NCBI GenBank assembly: GCA_027887005.1
Contig: JAPCJI010000003.1
Location: forward strand, 1-64,000
Reading direction: 5' to 3'
Length of the DNA stretch: 64,000 bases
From: Nitrososphaerota archaeon
Lineage (GTDB): Archaea; Thermoproteota; Nitrososphaeria; Nitrososphaerales; Gagatemarchaeaceae
Under the pieces are notes generated by a model. It made no database searches. It was given only the letters and a program-made list of their open reading frames with translations, and was not told the origin of the DNA. Positions 24,949 to 33,604 of the stretch are shown here, in pieces. Made by a program: the position numbers and the translations under genes. How positions within the stretch are numbered: position 1 is the first letter of the stretch; each line of letters begins with the position of its first letter.

Positions 24949-25836
24949 CTAATGGGTCTGGACTGCCCTGAGGCATCTCTCCAAGGCCCCCTCTTTGGCT
25001 GCCCTGTCCCTGGTCGCGGCGGCCGCGAGCAGGACTCCCGTCGACATGTCGATGCCCGAAGTGTGACCTCGCTTCGCCACCTGGAGCAGGTCCTGGAAGA
25101 ACCTTTCACGCCTCCCCCCAAACGTCGAAACGATGAGGCGCTCGAGCTCCTCGTCCACGTAACCCCGTTGGGCATAGTGAATCAGCGCAGCGCTCTCGGG
25201 AACGGTACGTCCTGTGAGGGCGCTCCTTGAGAACAGAATCTCAGCCTCGCCGGTTGTGCGCGCGACGTGGTTGAGAGCAGCCGTAAAGCCGCCCACGAAG
25301 TCGTCGCCAGCGGGAGTGAACCCTCCGCCTGCCCCGATCAAGGGGAGGTAGTACCGAAGGGCATGGGCTTCATCCGGGTGGCCTCCGGCCAACGGGGAGA
25401 TGACGTCCTCCGCAAACTGTCGGAAGGCGCCTTCCGAGAAGATGTCAAGGTCTGACTTCGCTGCCCCGTAGAGCAGCCTGAGCATTTCGATTCCCTTGAC
25501 GAGGACGCTTCCGGCCACCGGAGATCCCGACCATGACGCTCCCAGGCCACTCCTGTAGACCTTCGCTCCCTTTGTTTTCACCGTCAGCTCCCCAAAGACG
25601 ATCCCCCCATCCACCAGGCTGCAGCTGTCTTCGACGGCGAGCAATTCCTCCAAGTTCTCGGAGGGGTTCAAATTGACATTGATGGGAGACCGCAACTCTC
25701 CGTGCAAGAGGAGCAAGAGTTCGTCTCCGGCTTCTATGTAGGCGGAATTCCTGAAGACCCTCGACACTCTGCCTTCAGACTGCCTGGATGGAAGTGAAAC
25801 CACCAGCTCCCCTACGTCTGTGGCGTTGATGATCAA
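24949..25836 (-). CDS. allH: Oxamate transcarbamylase subunit AllH (DUF2877)
   Basis: A 295-residue DUF2877 protein, homologous to E. coli YlbF, now AllH, a subunit of oxamic transcarbamylase with AllF and AllG. Recognisable parts are the central GAGGGFTPAGDDFVGGF motif and the alpha-helical C-terminus (FFQDLLQVAKRGHTSGIDMSTG) that define the family. It starts with TTG overlapping the allG stop as TTGA, so both are made from one message. The enzyme acts on carbamoyl-oxamate-type ureides and phosphate to give carbamoyl phosphate plus oxamate. It is convergent with nothing; the ATPase gene follows on the same strand after 41 bases. Confidence 0.85.
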   Translation of the reverse strand: MIINATDVGELVVSLPSRQSEGRVSRVFRNSAYIEAGDELLLLLHGELRSPINVNLNPSENLEELLAVEDSCSLVDGGIVFGELTVKTKGAKVYRSGLGASWSGSPVAGSVLVKGIEMLRLLYGAAKSDLDIFSEGAFRQFAEDVISPLAGGHPDEAHALRYYLPLIGAGGGFTPAGDDFVGGFTAALNHVARTTGEAEILFSRSALTGRTVPESAALIHYAQRGYVDEELERLIVSTFGGRRERFFQDLLQVAKRGHTSGIDMSTGVLLAAAATRDRAAKEGALERCLRAVQTH

Positions 25837-27095
25837 GCCCCGTATTCATCCACGTAGGCCCCGAACGCCTCCGTGAAGACCTGCATTGGGAAGGTTATGG
25901 TGCCAGCCCCCACCTGCCCTATGCCTGCCTTCTTGTGGGCGATTCCCGTATTGATTGTGGGCGCTATGCCTGTCTTCAGGACCTTCCTCAGGTCGATTCC
26001 CGTCGGCGTCCCCTTGAAGTCCAAGAATGGGATTAGGAAGTGCTTGTGCTGGGTCTGAGTAATCTCGTACATTCTGTTGGTTACATCCATGGCGGCCTGG
26101 ACGCTCCCGCCCACCCAGGATACAATCGCAGGTGCCGTGGCCATCGCAAATCCCCCGAAGCCCGCTGTCTCGGTTATCGAACTGTCTCCGATATCTGGAT
26201 TAGCGTCGGCTTCAGTGAATCCGGGGAACCAGAGTCCCCTGGGGACAGGCGCCTTGGCGGTGAACCATCGCCTGCCCAGGGCGCTCACCCATATGCCCGC
26301 ATCGGTCCCGTTTCTGGACATGACCGTTACTATGGTGCTGTGCTTGACGTTGTGTCCAGCCATGGTCATTGCCTTGGCTGCGGCCATTCCCATGTTCAGC
26401 ATGGTGAAGTTGTTCTCGTCGATGAACTTGCTGACCTTGGAGATCGTTTCCATGTCGAACCCAGTCCGGACGATGTGAGGAGCTATCTGCTTCGCGAAGA
26501 GCGACGTAGTGGCGACATACCGGTTGTGGCAGTCATCGCCCATGGTGAGCGCCTGGGCGATCATGGGTTTCAGGGGTAGGCCCCCCGACGACTTCATGTC
26601 CATCACCGTCGCCCTGAGCACAGGCGCCACGGTCTCCGACATCCACCGTAGCTTGTCCAGGACGTCCTTGCTGTAGGCCCCGTAGCGAAGGACCTTTCCC
26701 ACACCCTCGTTCATGTTCGAATACGTCTTGGTGCCAAACTTCCTATCCACCAGCTCATACACCGGCATGCTCGGGGAGATCACTCCTGCCATGGGACCCA
26801 CGGCATCATAGTGGTGGTCAGGTTCCAGAACGACCTCTCCCTCTTCCACGAGCTTCGTCGCCTGCGCTTCGGTCTCAGCCCATCCCTCGTAGATGCAGGC
26901 GCCGATTATCGCTCCCCTCAGAGGTCCGCTGGCGTCCCTCCAGCCTATCGGGGGTCCGGCGTGAAGGAGCGTCTTCTTCATTCCCAGGATCTTTTCCTTC
27001 GCCGGCGCTAGGTCCACCCAAACCGGCTCGGAATCCATCATCCTCTCCACCGCCGTGTTGTTTGCGGCTTCGATCTCTTCTCTTGAGACAGGCAA
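25833..27095 (-). CDS. allG: Oxamate transcarbamylase subunit AllG (DUF1116)
   Basis: A DUF1116 protein matching E. coli YlbE/AllG throughout: LLHAGPPIGWRDASGPLRGAI, AVGPMAGVISPSMPV, MGDDCHNRYVATTSL, MSRNGTDAGIWVSALG, DANPDIGDSSITETAGFGGFAMATAPAIV, GIDLRKVLKTGIAPTINTGIAH. The frame extends upstream to 27203, but a TTG at 27095 directly before PVSREEIEAANN gives 420 residues, close to E. coli AllG, and lies about 30 bases from a TATA-like TGTTTTAACG on this strand. The longer form would overlap the divergent allF promoter. It is coupled to allH. Confidence 0.92.
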   Translation of the reverse strand: MPVSREEIEAANNTAVERMMDSEPVWVDLAPAKEKILGMKKTLLHAGPPIGWRDASGPLRGAIIGACIYEGWAETEAQATKLVEEGEVVLEPDHHYDAVGPMAGVISPSMPVYELVDRKFGTKTYSNMNEGVGKVLRYGAYSKDVLDKLRWMSETVAPVLRATVMDMKSSGGLPLKPMIAQALTMGDDCHNRYVATTSLFAKQIAPHIVRTGFDMETISKVSKFIDENNFTMLNMGMAAAKAMTMAGHNVKHSTIVTVMSRNGTDAGIWVSALGRRWFTAKAPVPRGLWFPGFTEADANPDIGDSSITETAGFGGFAMATAPAIVSWVGGSVQAAMDVTNRMYEITQTQHKHFLIPFLDFKGTPTGIDLRKVLKTGIAPTINTGIAHKKAGIGQVGAGTITFPMQVFTEAFGAYVDEYGA

Positions 27096-27122
27096 AAGGC
27101 GTCGATTTCTCGGCCGCCGGCA

Positions 27123-27160
27123 CCCGTTAAAACATTTCCACTCCACAACGTTTATCATGA
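27123..27160. promoter_or_regulatory. Divergent promoters of allG and allF
   Basis: Two TATA-like elements lie in this gap. CGTTAAAACA at 27123-27132 reads TGTTTTAACG on the minus strand and serves allG at 27095. ACGTTTATCATG at 27149-27160 serves allF, whose TTG at 27181 is about 27 bases on. Both transcripts would be leaderless. The gap is only about 85 bases, so one regulator could control the two halves of the enzyme. Confidence 0.5.
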
Positions 27161-27180
27161 ATTGAAGAAACTTCCCTCTG

Positions 27181-28791
27181 TTGTCCGGAATCAACGTCGT
27201 CAAACGGAACTTCTTCAGAGACTCTCTTCAGCTGATGCGCCTAAGCGAGGAAGCGAAGAGTCTCCCAGGGGTCGAGGACGCCGTAGTTGCAATGGGCACG
27301 GAAACCAACAAACGGCTACTCGAAGACCTAGGGCTCCTAGGCCCGGAAGGCCGAGCAGCCAGTGAGGGCGACCTCATCTTGGCCGTCAGGGCGAAACCCG
27401 GGTCTGACGCGGAAGAAGCAATCAAAAGGATCGAAAGGATTGTGATGTCTCCCCCCTCGGCGCAGCTCGGACAGAAGTCTCCCACCTTCCATTCTCTGGA
27501 TTCAGCATTGTCTAGCCTGCCAGGAGCAAACCTGGCAGTGGTGTCAGTCCCTGGCACAATGGCGTTCGACCCTTCCATGGAACTCCTCAAGCGAGGGGTC
27601 AACGTCCATCTCTTCAGCGACCACGTGCCCCGCGACCAGGAATCCAAACTGAAACAATACGCTCACTCGCGGGGACTCCTGGTTCTGGGCCCGGGCGCAG
27701 GAACTTCGATTATCAACGGAGTAGGCCTGGGCTTCGCAAACGTTGTGCGGAGGGGGAGCGTAGGGATCGTGGCGTCCGCGGGGACCGGGATTCAGGAGGC
27801 GGCTGTCCTTCTCGACAGCGTGGGCCTAGGAGTTTCGCAGGCGCTAGGCGTCGGTGGATCAGACGTGTCTCAGGAAATAGGGGGCCTGATGATGAAGGAT
27901 TGTCTCGGGCTCCTGGAGTCGGACGCGGGAACCAAGATCGTAATGATCATCGCCAAGGCCCCGACCGACCAGGTGATGCGCGAAGTCATGGCCTATGCGG
28001 AGAACCAGACCACAAAGCCGGTCGTAGCCTGCTTCCTCGGACTCGACGCACCGAAGTCGTCTCAGAAACGAATCAAGTTCAGCAAGACCCTGCACTCGGC
28101 CGTCTCGGATGCTTCAAGAATCGCTGGTGGCGAGGCCAGGGCCGAGTTCGAAGATAAGGTCTCGATGCGCCTCGAAGACCTGAAATCGATGTCTGGAGCC
28201 CTCTCATCCCGCCTGTCGCAGGGCCAAAGCTTCGTAAGAGGCCTCTACAGCGGGGGAACTCTGGCCCATGAAACACTCTTGATCTTTAGAGAGCTTGTCG
28301 GAGAGGCATTCAGCAACACTCCGCTCTCCCCCAGATTCATGCTGGGGGACCCTGGCACCAGCAGGGAGAATTCGATAGTCGACATGGGGGACGAGTTCTT
28401 CACATCGGGGAGGGCACACCCAATGATCGACCCGACCCTGCGAAAGCTGCGAATCATACAGGAGGCGAAGGACCCTTCAGTCGCTGTCATCATGTTGGAC
28501 GTGGTCCTCGGATACGGCTCCTCCGCCGACCCCGGGGGGTCGTTGACGGCATCAATCGAAGAGGCCAAGGGGACTGCGAAGAGCAGAGGCGAGGAGTTGG
28601 TTGTCATGGCGCACGTATGCGGGACCGACTCCGACCCACAGTCACGCGGGGAGCAGAGTGAGAAGCTTTCAACCGCGGGCGTACTCTTGTTCTCGAGCAA
28701 TGCCCTGATGGCGGCAGCTGCCGCCCTGGTGGTCGGGGGGAACACGGCAGAATCTCGACTGAAAGAAAAGTGGGATGGCCTCCTTGGTTGA
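27181..28791 (+). CDS. allF: Oxamate transcarbamylase subunit AllF (FdrA family)
   Basis: A 536-residue FdrA-family protein, related to the succinyl-CoA ligase alpha fold and known in E. coli as AllF (formerly FdrA). Blocks typical of the family are SVPGTMAFDPSMELLKRG, VHLFSDHVPRDQE, LGPGAGTSIINGVGLGFANVVRRGSVGIVASAGTG, GVGGSDVSQEIGG and VRGLYSGGTL. The TTG start at 27181 fits the TATA spacing and the conserved N-terminus. The C-terminal end is unusual: the short NVGL domain that closes E. coli FdrA is missing and is instead encoded by a separate overlapping frame at 28775. Confidence 0.9.
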   Translation: MSGINVVKRNFFRDSLQLMRLSEEAKSLPGVEDAVVAMGTETNKRLLEDLGLLGPEGRAASEGDLILAVRAKPGSDAEEAIKRIERIVMSPPSAQLGQKSPTFHSLDSALSSLPGANLAVVSVPGTMAFDPSMELLKRGVNVHLFSDHVPRDQESKLKQYAHSRGLLVLGPGAGTSIINGVGLGFANVVRRGSVGIVASAGTGIQEAAVLLDSVGLGVSQALGVGGSDVSQEIGGLMMKDCLGLLESDAGTKIVMIIAKAPTDQVMREVMAYAENQTTKPVVACFLGLDAPKSSQKRIKFSKTLHSAVSDASRIAGGEARAEFEDKVSMRLEDLKSMSGALSSRLSQGQSFVRGLYSGGTLAHETLLIFRELVGEAFSNTPLSPRFMLGDPGTSRENSIVDMGDEFFTSGRAHPMIDPTLRKLRIIQEAKDPSVAVIMLDVVLGYGSSADPGGSLTASIEEAKGTAKSRGEELVVMAHVCGTDSDPQSRGEQSEKLSTAGVLLFSSNALMAAAAALVVGGNTAESRLKEKWDGLLG

Positions 28792-28963
28792 ACCTTCGAA
28801 GCATCCTCCCCTGTTGGATTCGGAGCTGGTCGTCCTGAACGTGGGGCTGGACATATTCAGGCAGGCGATGGAATCTCAGAAGGTCAGATGCGTCCAGGTC
28901 GACCTGATGAACGCCCCCAAACTCGAGAAGAGACTCGCGGACGCGCTCGACAGTCTCCTCTGA
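28775..28963 (+). CDS. Split-off C-terminal domain of AllF
   Basis: A 62-residue frame that starts with an ATG 17 bases before the allF stop, in the +1 frame. Its core LVVLNVGLDIFRQAMESQK followed by VQVDLMNAPKLEKRLADAL matches, from memory, the last 45 or so residues of E. coli FdrA (INIGLRSF... pattern). It could be a true separate subunit translated by coupling, a programmed frameshift product, or the result of a frameshift mutation or sequencing slip. The intact ATG and ordinary codon use favour a working coding sequence. Confidence 0.7.
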   Translation: MASLVEPSKHPPLLDSELVVLNVGLDIFRQAMESQKVRCVQVDLMNAPKLEKRLADALDSLL

Positions 28964-28997
28964 AGCATCCGCTCTCGAGTGGGAGACGTCCAGCCCG

Positions 28998-29738
28998 CTA
29001 GAATTCCACTTCGATCTTCGTGGTCGGCTTGAGGGGCATGGTCGAGGCGAGCGTGTCAGCAGGGACCGGTCTCGTCCCCATCCAGTTCTTCTCCTTCGCG
29101 AAGGGTCTCACATACTGCTCCCACTGCTGCCTGTTGATGTAGAAGATCCTGGCCCCTCCGAGCTCGTGCTGCATCTCAGGCCATGGTTTCGTCACGTGCT
29201 GGAACCTGAAGCCGAGTCTGAACCCAAACGGACTTTCAAAGGTCGCCCACCACTCGTTTACCCCTACCACGTCGAAAGCGTGCTCTATCTTGGAGAGGTA
29301 GAGGATCACTCCCACCCTCTCCGCTCTCTTGAGGACGAGGGTATGGAGGCTCACTGCGACGTCCTTGTCCCAGAACCTATGGTCGACCAGGCCCACCAGC
29401 TCCCCGTCCTTCTTCGTGGCTACGATCACGTAGGTGTCCTTGAGCCTGTTCTGGTGCCAGGCGAGCACCTCGGCGTAGGTCCTCGTCCCGACCAGGTGGT
29501 AGAAGTCCTTGTCGTACTTCGAATCAATCAACGGCTTCAGTGACTCGAGGATGGCGGGGGCCTCTGCTTTCCCTGCGGGTCTGATGATGATCTGCTCTCC
29601 GCTCTTCAGGGTGTACATCTTCGGCGCGAGGGCCTTCTGAAAAGCTGGGTCATCCGGGATGCCCCCGAGGTATCCTTCAATCTCCTCCACCGAAAACTGA
29701 AAGCTATCGAACGAAATCGGGACCGTTGGCTTTACCAT
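28998..29738 (-). CDS. GNAT-like acyltransferase paralogue 2
   Basis: A 246-residue paralogue of the protein at 18802-19530 with the same plan: about 50 N-terminal residues, a GNAT-like block (QIIIRPAGKAEAPAILESLK, GELVGLVDHRFWDKDVAVSLHTLVLKRA) and a shared distal half (VNEWWATFESPFGFRLGFRF, MQHELGGARIFYINRQQW). A TATA box (ACTATAAAC on this strand) lies 27 bases before the ATG, and a perfect inverted repeat sits between them, so it is probably regulated. It is convergent with allF and upstream-adjacent to the molybdenum hydroxylase operon on the same strand. Function unknown. Confidence 0.6.
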   Translation of the reverse strand: MVKPTVPISFDSFQFSVEEIEGYLGGIPDDPAFQKALAPKMYTLKSGEQIIIRPAGKAEAPAILESLKPLIDSKYDKDFYHLVGTRTYAEVLAWHQNRLKDTYVIVATKKDGELVGLVDHRFWDKDVAVSLHTLVLKRAERVGVILYLSKIEHAFDVVGVNEWWATFESPFGFRLGFRFQHVTKPWPEMQHELGGARIFYINRQQWEQYVRPFAKEKNWMGTRPVPADTLASTMPLKPTTKIEVEF

Positions 29739-29744
29739 GTTTCA

Positions 29745-29759
29745 AAACCGCTCCGGTTT
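29745..29759 (-). promoter_or_regulatory. Perfect inverted repeat at the GNAT-like 2 promoter
   Basis: AAACCG, the spacer CTC and CGGTTT form a perfect 15-base inverted repeat. On the minus strand it begins 3 bases after the TATAAA element (29763-29768) and covers the predicted transcription start. This is the position expected of a repressor site. The regulator is unknown. Confidence 0.5.
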
Positions 29760-29823
29760 CAGTTTATAGTTCTTGTCCCTAACCAGCCCTTGGTGCAATC
29801 CCGGCTGCTGCTCTTGGCGGCGG

Positions 29824-30321
29824 CTACCTTGCCCTCTGGACAATGGACTTTCGCGCTTTGGCGTAGGCCTTTGAAGCATCTGCGACAGCCTCTCTGATTT
29901 CGTTGTAGGTCCCGCACCGGCAAAGGAGCCCTCCCACCGCCTCCTCGACTTCTTTTTCACTCGGATTGGGATTCGCCTTCAGGAGTTCGTGGGTGGTCAG
30001 GACCCAGGCGGGGGTACAGAATCCGCACTGGGTCGCTCCGTGTTCGACGAATGCCTCCTGAATGGGGGTCAGCTTTTCGCCTTCAGAGATCCCTTCGACG
30101 GTCGTCACCTCCCCCCCGTTAGCCTCGGCTGCGAGGACGAGGCAGGACTTGACCAGGCTCCCGTTGAGCAGGACAGTGCAGAGGCCGCACTCTCCCCTCC
30201 AACAGGCAGCCTTCACGCTCCTGACCTCGAGGCCATCCCTGAGCAGGTCCAGGAGTAGCAGGTTGTCCTTCGCCCTCAGGCTCCTCGATTGGCCGTTGAC
30301 CATGAGCGCAAGGTCTCTCAT
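29824..30321 (-). CDS. Molybdenum hydroxylase small subunit (two [2Fe-2S])
   Basis: A 165-residue iron-sulfur subunit of the xanthine dehydrogenase/CoxS type. The plant-type cluster is bound by Cys40, Cys45, Cys48 and Cys60 (CWRGECGLC), the second by CGFC and CRC in GGLLCRCGTYNEI. It passes electrons from the molybdenum centre to FAD. The ATG at 30321 overlaps the stop of the FAD subunit by 4 bases; the frame is open further upstream but without family similarity. Last gene of the large-medium-small operon. Confidence 0.93.
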   Translation of the reverse strand: MRDLALMVNGQSRSLRAKDNLLLLDLLRDGLEVRSVKAACWRGECGLCTVLLNGSLVKSCLVLAAEANGGEVTTVEGISEGEKLTPIQEAFVEHGATQCGFCTPAWVLTTHELLKANPNPSEKEVEEAVGGLLCRCGTYNEIREAVADASKAYAKARKSIVQRAR

Positions 30322-31187
30322 TTCTGCAGCAGCCTCCCAAGGGCCTTGGTGGTTACGACCTTGACCAGATGCTTCCTGTAATCCGAGGACGCCAGGACGT
30401 CGCTCATGCATTCTACCTTGTCGGCTGCAGTGTCTGCCGCCCTCCTAATGGATGCCCTGCTCGTTTCCTGTTCAAGAACCTGTTCCACTTCCTGGCATCG
30501 AACGGGGGTCGAGTTCACGGCTCCATAGACCACTCTCGCAGTCCTCTTCCTTCCCTGGGACTGGAGAGTGACCGCGATGCTCGCGAGAGAGAACTCCGAG
30601 CCAGATGTGAACTTCTCGAAGGTGCTCCTCATGCCGCTGACGTCGGGGACTTCGACAGAAGCAACCATCTCCTCCGGGCCCAGGTCGATATCGACGGGGC
30701 CTTTGATGAAGCTGGCGACCGGGACCTTCCTCCTCCCCCCCGGCCCGACCACTTCGACTGTTGCGTCAAGCGAAATAAGTGCGGGCGGGCTGTCCACCCA
30801 GGGGATCGCTTCGCAGAGGTTGCCGACGAGGGTCGCCCGGCCCCTTATCATCTGGTCCGCCACTCTCGAGAGGGCCTCGTGAAGAACGGTGAACTTGTCC
30901 TGAATCAGGTCGTTCTGGCAGAGTTCAGCAATCGTCACTGAAGCCCCGATCCTGAGGCCCCTGCCAGGGACGTAGTCCGCCCCTCCGAGCTCCTTCACTC
31001 CCTTGATGTCGATGACGTGCGACGGCGACATCAACCTCTCCTTCATGAATGCCAGTAGGCCCACCCCGCCACCCATCACTTTCGCCTCGTCTCCGTGCTC
31101 CTTGAGGATCTTGAGCACTTCTTCTATCGTCGTCGGCCTGTGGTAGGTGAAGTCGGGGAGTGTCACATAGGGAGAGCCGAAGCTCAT
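30318..31187 (-). CDS. Molybdenum hydroxylase FAD-binding medium subunit
   Basis: A 289-residue FAD subunit of the CoxM/XdhB type. FAD-binding motifs appear as AKVMGGGVGLLAFMK (usually AGGTDLL) and RGRATLVGNLCEAIPWVDSPP (usually TIGGNxxxxxPxxDxxP), so both are somewhat divergent. The C-terminal domain (VARLETG-like lysine/alanine-rich end) is short but complete. Its ATG at 31187 overlaps the large-subunit stop as ATGA. It would transfer electrons from the iron-sulfur subunit to a quinone or other acceptor. Confidence 0.9.
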   Translation of the reverse strand: MSFGSPYVTLPDFTYHRPTTIEEVLKILKEHGDEAKVMGGGVGLLAFMKERLMSPSHVIDIKGVKELGGADYVPGRGLRIGASVTIAELCQNDLIQDKFTVLHEALSRVADQMIRGRATLVGNLCEAIPWVDSPPALISLDATVEVVGPGGRRKVPVASFIKGPVDIDLGPEEMVASVEVPDVSGMRSTFEKFTSGSEFSLASIAVTLQSQGRKRTARVVYGAVNSTPVRCQEVEQVLEQETSRASIRRAADTAADKVECMSDVLASSDYRKHLVKVVTTKALGRLLQK

Positions 31188-33583
31188 GATTTCACGCGCA
31201 CCGGGCTCTCGACCTTCGAGAAGCTGTCCATGGCCTGAGAGATTAGGTCGGGCCTCTGCTCCCTGATGGCCTCCCAAACTACTTCGGGGCTCATGGGCAG
31301 GTTGTTGAGCCTGATTCCGGTCGCGCGGTAGATAGCGTTCGATATGGCCGAGGCCACGGAGATCATGCTCAGTTCCCCAATGCCCCTTGCCCCCATGGGA
31401 CCGTCGAACTGCGGGGTCTCCACGAACCTCCCCACGAACTCCTTGGGGACGTCCTTCATTCGCGCGATGTAGTAGCTGGTGAAGTTGGGGTTCGTCACCC
31501 AGCCCTGTTCGTCGAACTTGATCTTCTCGAAGAGCGCCACGCTCATGCCCATGATGAAGCCGCCGTTCAGTTGCATCTTAAGGAGCAGCGGGTTGATGGC
31601 CTTGCCTACGTCGAAGACCTGGACAGCCTTGGCGACCTCGACAGCGCCAGTGACTAGGTCGAGCTCGACATCCACCGCCGTGCCGCCGAAGGTGTGGAAG
31701 ATTGTCGGGACCCCCTGGCCGGTCTGGGGGTCGAGGTAGGTGTTCAGGCTCGAGGAGAAGTATCCCCGACCTATCACTGGGCCGCCGACCGTATTCCCGT
31801 TGGGGTAGACGTATCCAAAGACAAGCTCCTTCAAAGGAATCGTCACCCAGGGCCTCCCTTTTGCCTTCACCGCCCCTTCCGATACCTCCAGTTCGTCCTT
31901 CGGCACTCGCAGGACCTGGGAGGCGAGCTCGAGAATCTGGTTCTTTGCGTCGTCGCAGGCCCTCAGTGTGGCCATGCCGTCCGTGAAGAGCCCCCTGCTC
32001 CCCACGGTCTGCCACGTGTAGGCGGACTTGCCAGTATCCCGTGTGGGGTCGACCCTGACCTTCTCGACGGGGATTCCGAACCTGTCGGCAACGAGCTGCG
32101 TGAGGGCAGTGGCAGTCCCCTGGCCGAAGTTCCCAGTCCCGACCACCAGGTCTATGGTCGAATCTTCGTTGAACTTGATTATCGCGGATGACGAGGCGTT
32201 CGGAGGCTGCGATGGACCCTTCACGCAGAGGGCAAACCCTCTGGCCCTCACCTTCCAGGGCTCGGACGGCGGTCCGACCTTCCCGTCCCATTCTATGCCT
32301 TCAAGGACCGTCTGCAGGACCTTCCTCGGGTCCCCGACGTCCTCCCTCAGCTTCTCGCCCGTCGCCGTGTGTGACTCCCCCGGTCTCAACAGGTTGATCC
32401 TCCTCAATTTCGCAGAATCGAGGCCCAATTTGTTGGCAGCCCGCTCGAAGACCTGCTCCAATACCCAGTTGCTCTCTGAGTAGCCGAAACCTCTCATGGC
32501 TGTGGTGGGTATCTTGTTGGTGTATACCGCGAGCGACTCACAATCCACGTTCGGGATCTCGTACACTCCCTCCGCCGAATACCCCATCGCCCGGGACACG
32601 TTCACCGTGTAGTCCGCGTAGGCTCCAGCGTCCAGCACAAACCTCACCTTGTACGCTACGCACTTCCCGTCCTTCTTGAATCCGGCTTTGACGTTCGCCA
32701 CGACCCCCTCCCGCGATGCGGCCGAGGCGAAGTTCTCCTTCCGAGAAAGGACAAGCTTGACCGGCCTGTACCCCACGGCCCTCGACGCGGTCGCCACCAG
32801 GGCTTCCCATCCGAGGCCAGCCTTCCCGCCAAACCCACCTCCCACGAAGGCGACCCGTACAGTGATCTTGTTTGCCGGGATCTTGAGGGATTCAGACATT
32901 ATCTGCCTTACTACGAAGGGTGATTGGCAGCTCGTCCAGACCTCGACGCTCCCGTCCCTAAGGAACTGAGCGACTACGTTCTGCGTCTCCATGTACGCGT
33001 GGCTGACGTGGGAGACCGTGAACTCATCCTCGATTATCTCGTCCGCCTCTGCGAAGCCCTTCTCCACATCTCCGTGTATCAGCCGGAATCGGTTCGCCAC
33101 GTTCGTCCCCGGGACCGGATAGAAAGCAGGGGCATGCTTGTACTCCTGCATGTTCTCATGGAGCAAGGGCGCGTCTGGCTTCAGTGATTCTATGGGGTCC
33201 AGGACAGCGGGCAGTGCCTCGTATTCCACGTCCACCAATTCCGAGGCCCTCTCGGCTGCTTCCAGTGATTCTGCCACCACCAGGGCGACGGGATGTCCAG
33301 CCCATCTTACCTTCTCCACGGCCAGAAGGTCCCTGTCACCGGCGTACATTCCCACCCGGAACGGCATGTCCCTGCCAGTCAGCACCGCGACCACGCCCGG
33401 GACTTCCTTCGCCTTCGCCGTGTTGATGTTCAAGATCTTCGCGTGGGGGACTGTGCTGGTTACGAGCTTGGAATGGAGCGTTCCAGGTAGGTCCCAGTCA
33501 TAGGTGTAGCTAGCAGTACCAGTGACCTTCAGCACCGAGTCCTGTGGCGGGACCGGCCTTCCTACCCAGCCTTCGCCTGTCAA
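31184..33583 (-). CDS. Molybdenum hydroxylase large subunit, xanthine dehydrogenase type
   Basis: A 799-residue catalytic subunit that binds the molybdenum cofactor. Cofactor motifs GGGFGGKAG, the Gln in SCQSPFVV and the catalytic Glu in GARGIGEL near the C-terminus are present. The substrate loop reads TTAMRGFGYSE, like the AFRGFG of xanthine dehydrogenases, and it lacks the Cys-containing AYxCSFR loop that defines form I CO dehydrogenase. Oxidation of a purine or related N-heterocycle is therefore more likely than CO oxidation. Start is TTG 33583, 27 bases from a TATA box. First of a three-gene operon; the Moco genes at 5.4-11.3 kb and xdhC would mature it. Confidence 0.9.
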   Translation of the reverse strand: MTGEGWVGRPVPPQDSVLKVTGTASYTYDWDLPGTLHSKLVTSTVPHAKILNINTAKAKEVPGVVAVLTGRDMPFRVGMYAGDRDLLAVEKVRWAGHPVALVVAESLEAAERASELVDVEYEALPAVLDPIESLKPDAPLLHENMQEYKHAPAFYPVPGTNVANRFRLIHGDVEKGFAEADEIIEDEFTVSHVSHAYMETQNVVAQFLRDGSVEVWTSCQSPFVVRQIMSESLKIPANKITVRVAFVGGGFGGKAGLGWEALVATASRAVGYRPVKLVLSRKENFASAASREGVVANVKAGFKKDGKCVAYKVRFVLDAGAYADYTVNVSRAMGYSAEGVYEIPNVDCESLAVYTNKIPTTAMRGFGYSESNWVLEQVFERAANKLGLDSAKLRRINLLRPGESHTATGEKLREDVGDPRKVLQTVLEGIEWDGKVGPPSEPWKVRARGFALCVKGPSQPPNASSSAIIKFNEDSTIDLVVGTGNFGQGTATALTQLVADRFGIPVEKVRVDPTRDTGKSAYTWQTVGSRGLFTDGMATLRACDDAKNQILELASQVLRVPKDELEVSEGAVKAKGRPWVTIPLKELVFGYVYPNGNTVGGPVIGRGYFSSSLNTYLDPQTGQGVPTIFHTFGGTAVDVELDLVTGAVEVAKAVQVFDVGKAINPLLLKMQLNGGFIMGMSVALFEKIKFDEQGWVTNPNFTSYYIARMKDVPKEFVGRFVETPQFDGPMGARGIGELSMISVASAISNAIYRATGIRLNNLPMSPEVVWEAIREQRPDLISQAMDSFSKVESPVRVKS

Positions 33584-33604
33584 GAACGGAAAGAACCTCT
33601 CAAA

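Noticed and set aside
29824-33583. Aerobic carbon monoxide dehydrogenase
   Set aside because: The operon looks like coxLMS and CoxG homologues are present, but the active-site loop is RGFG-type and the Cys-containing AYxCSFR loop is absent.
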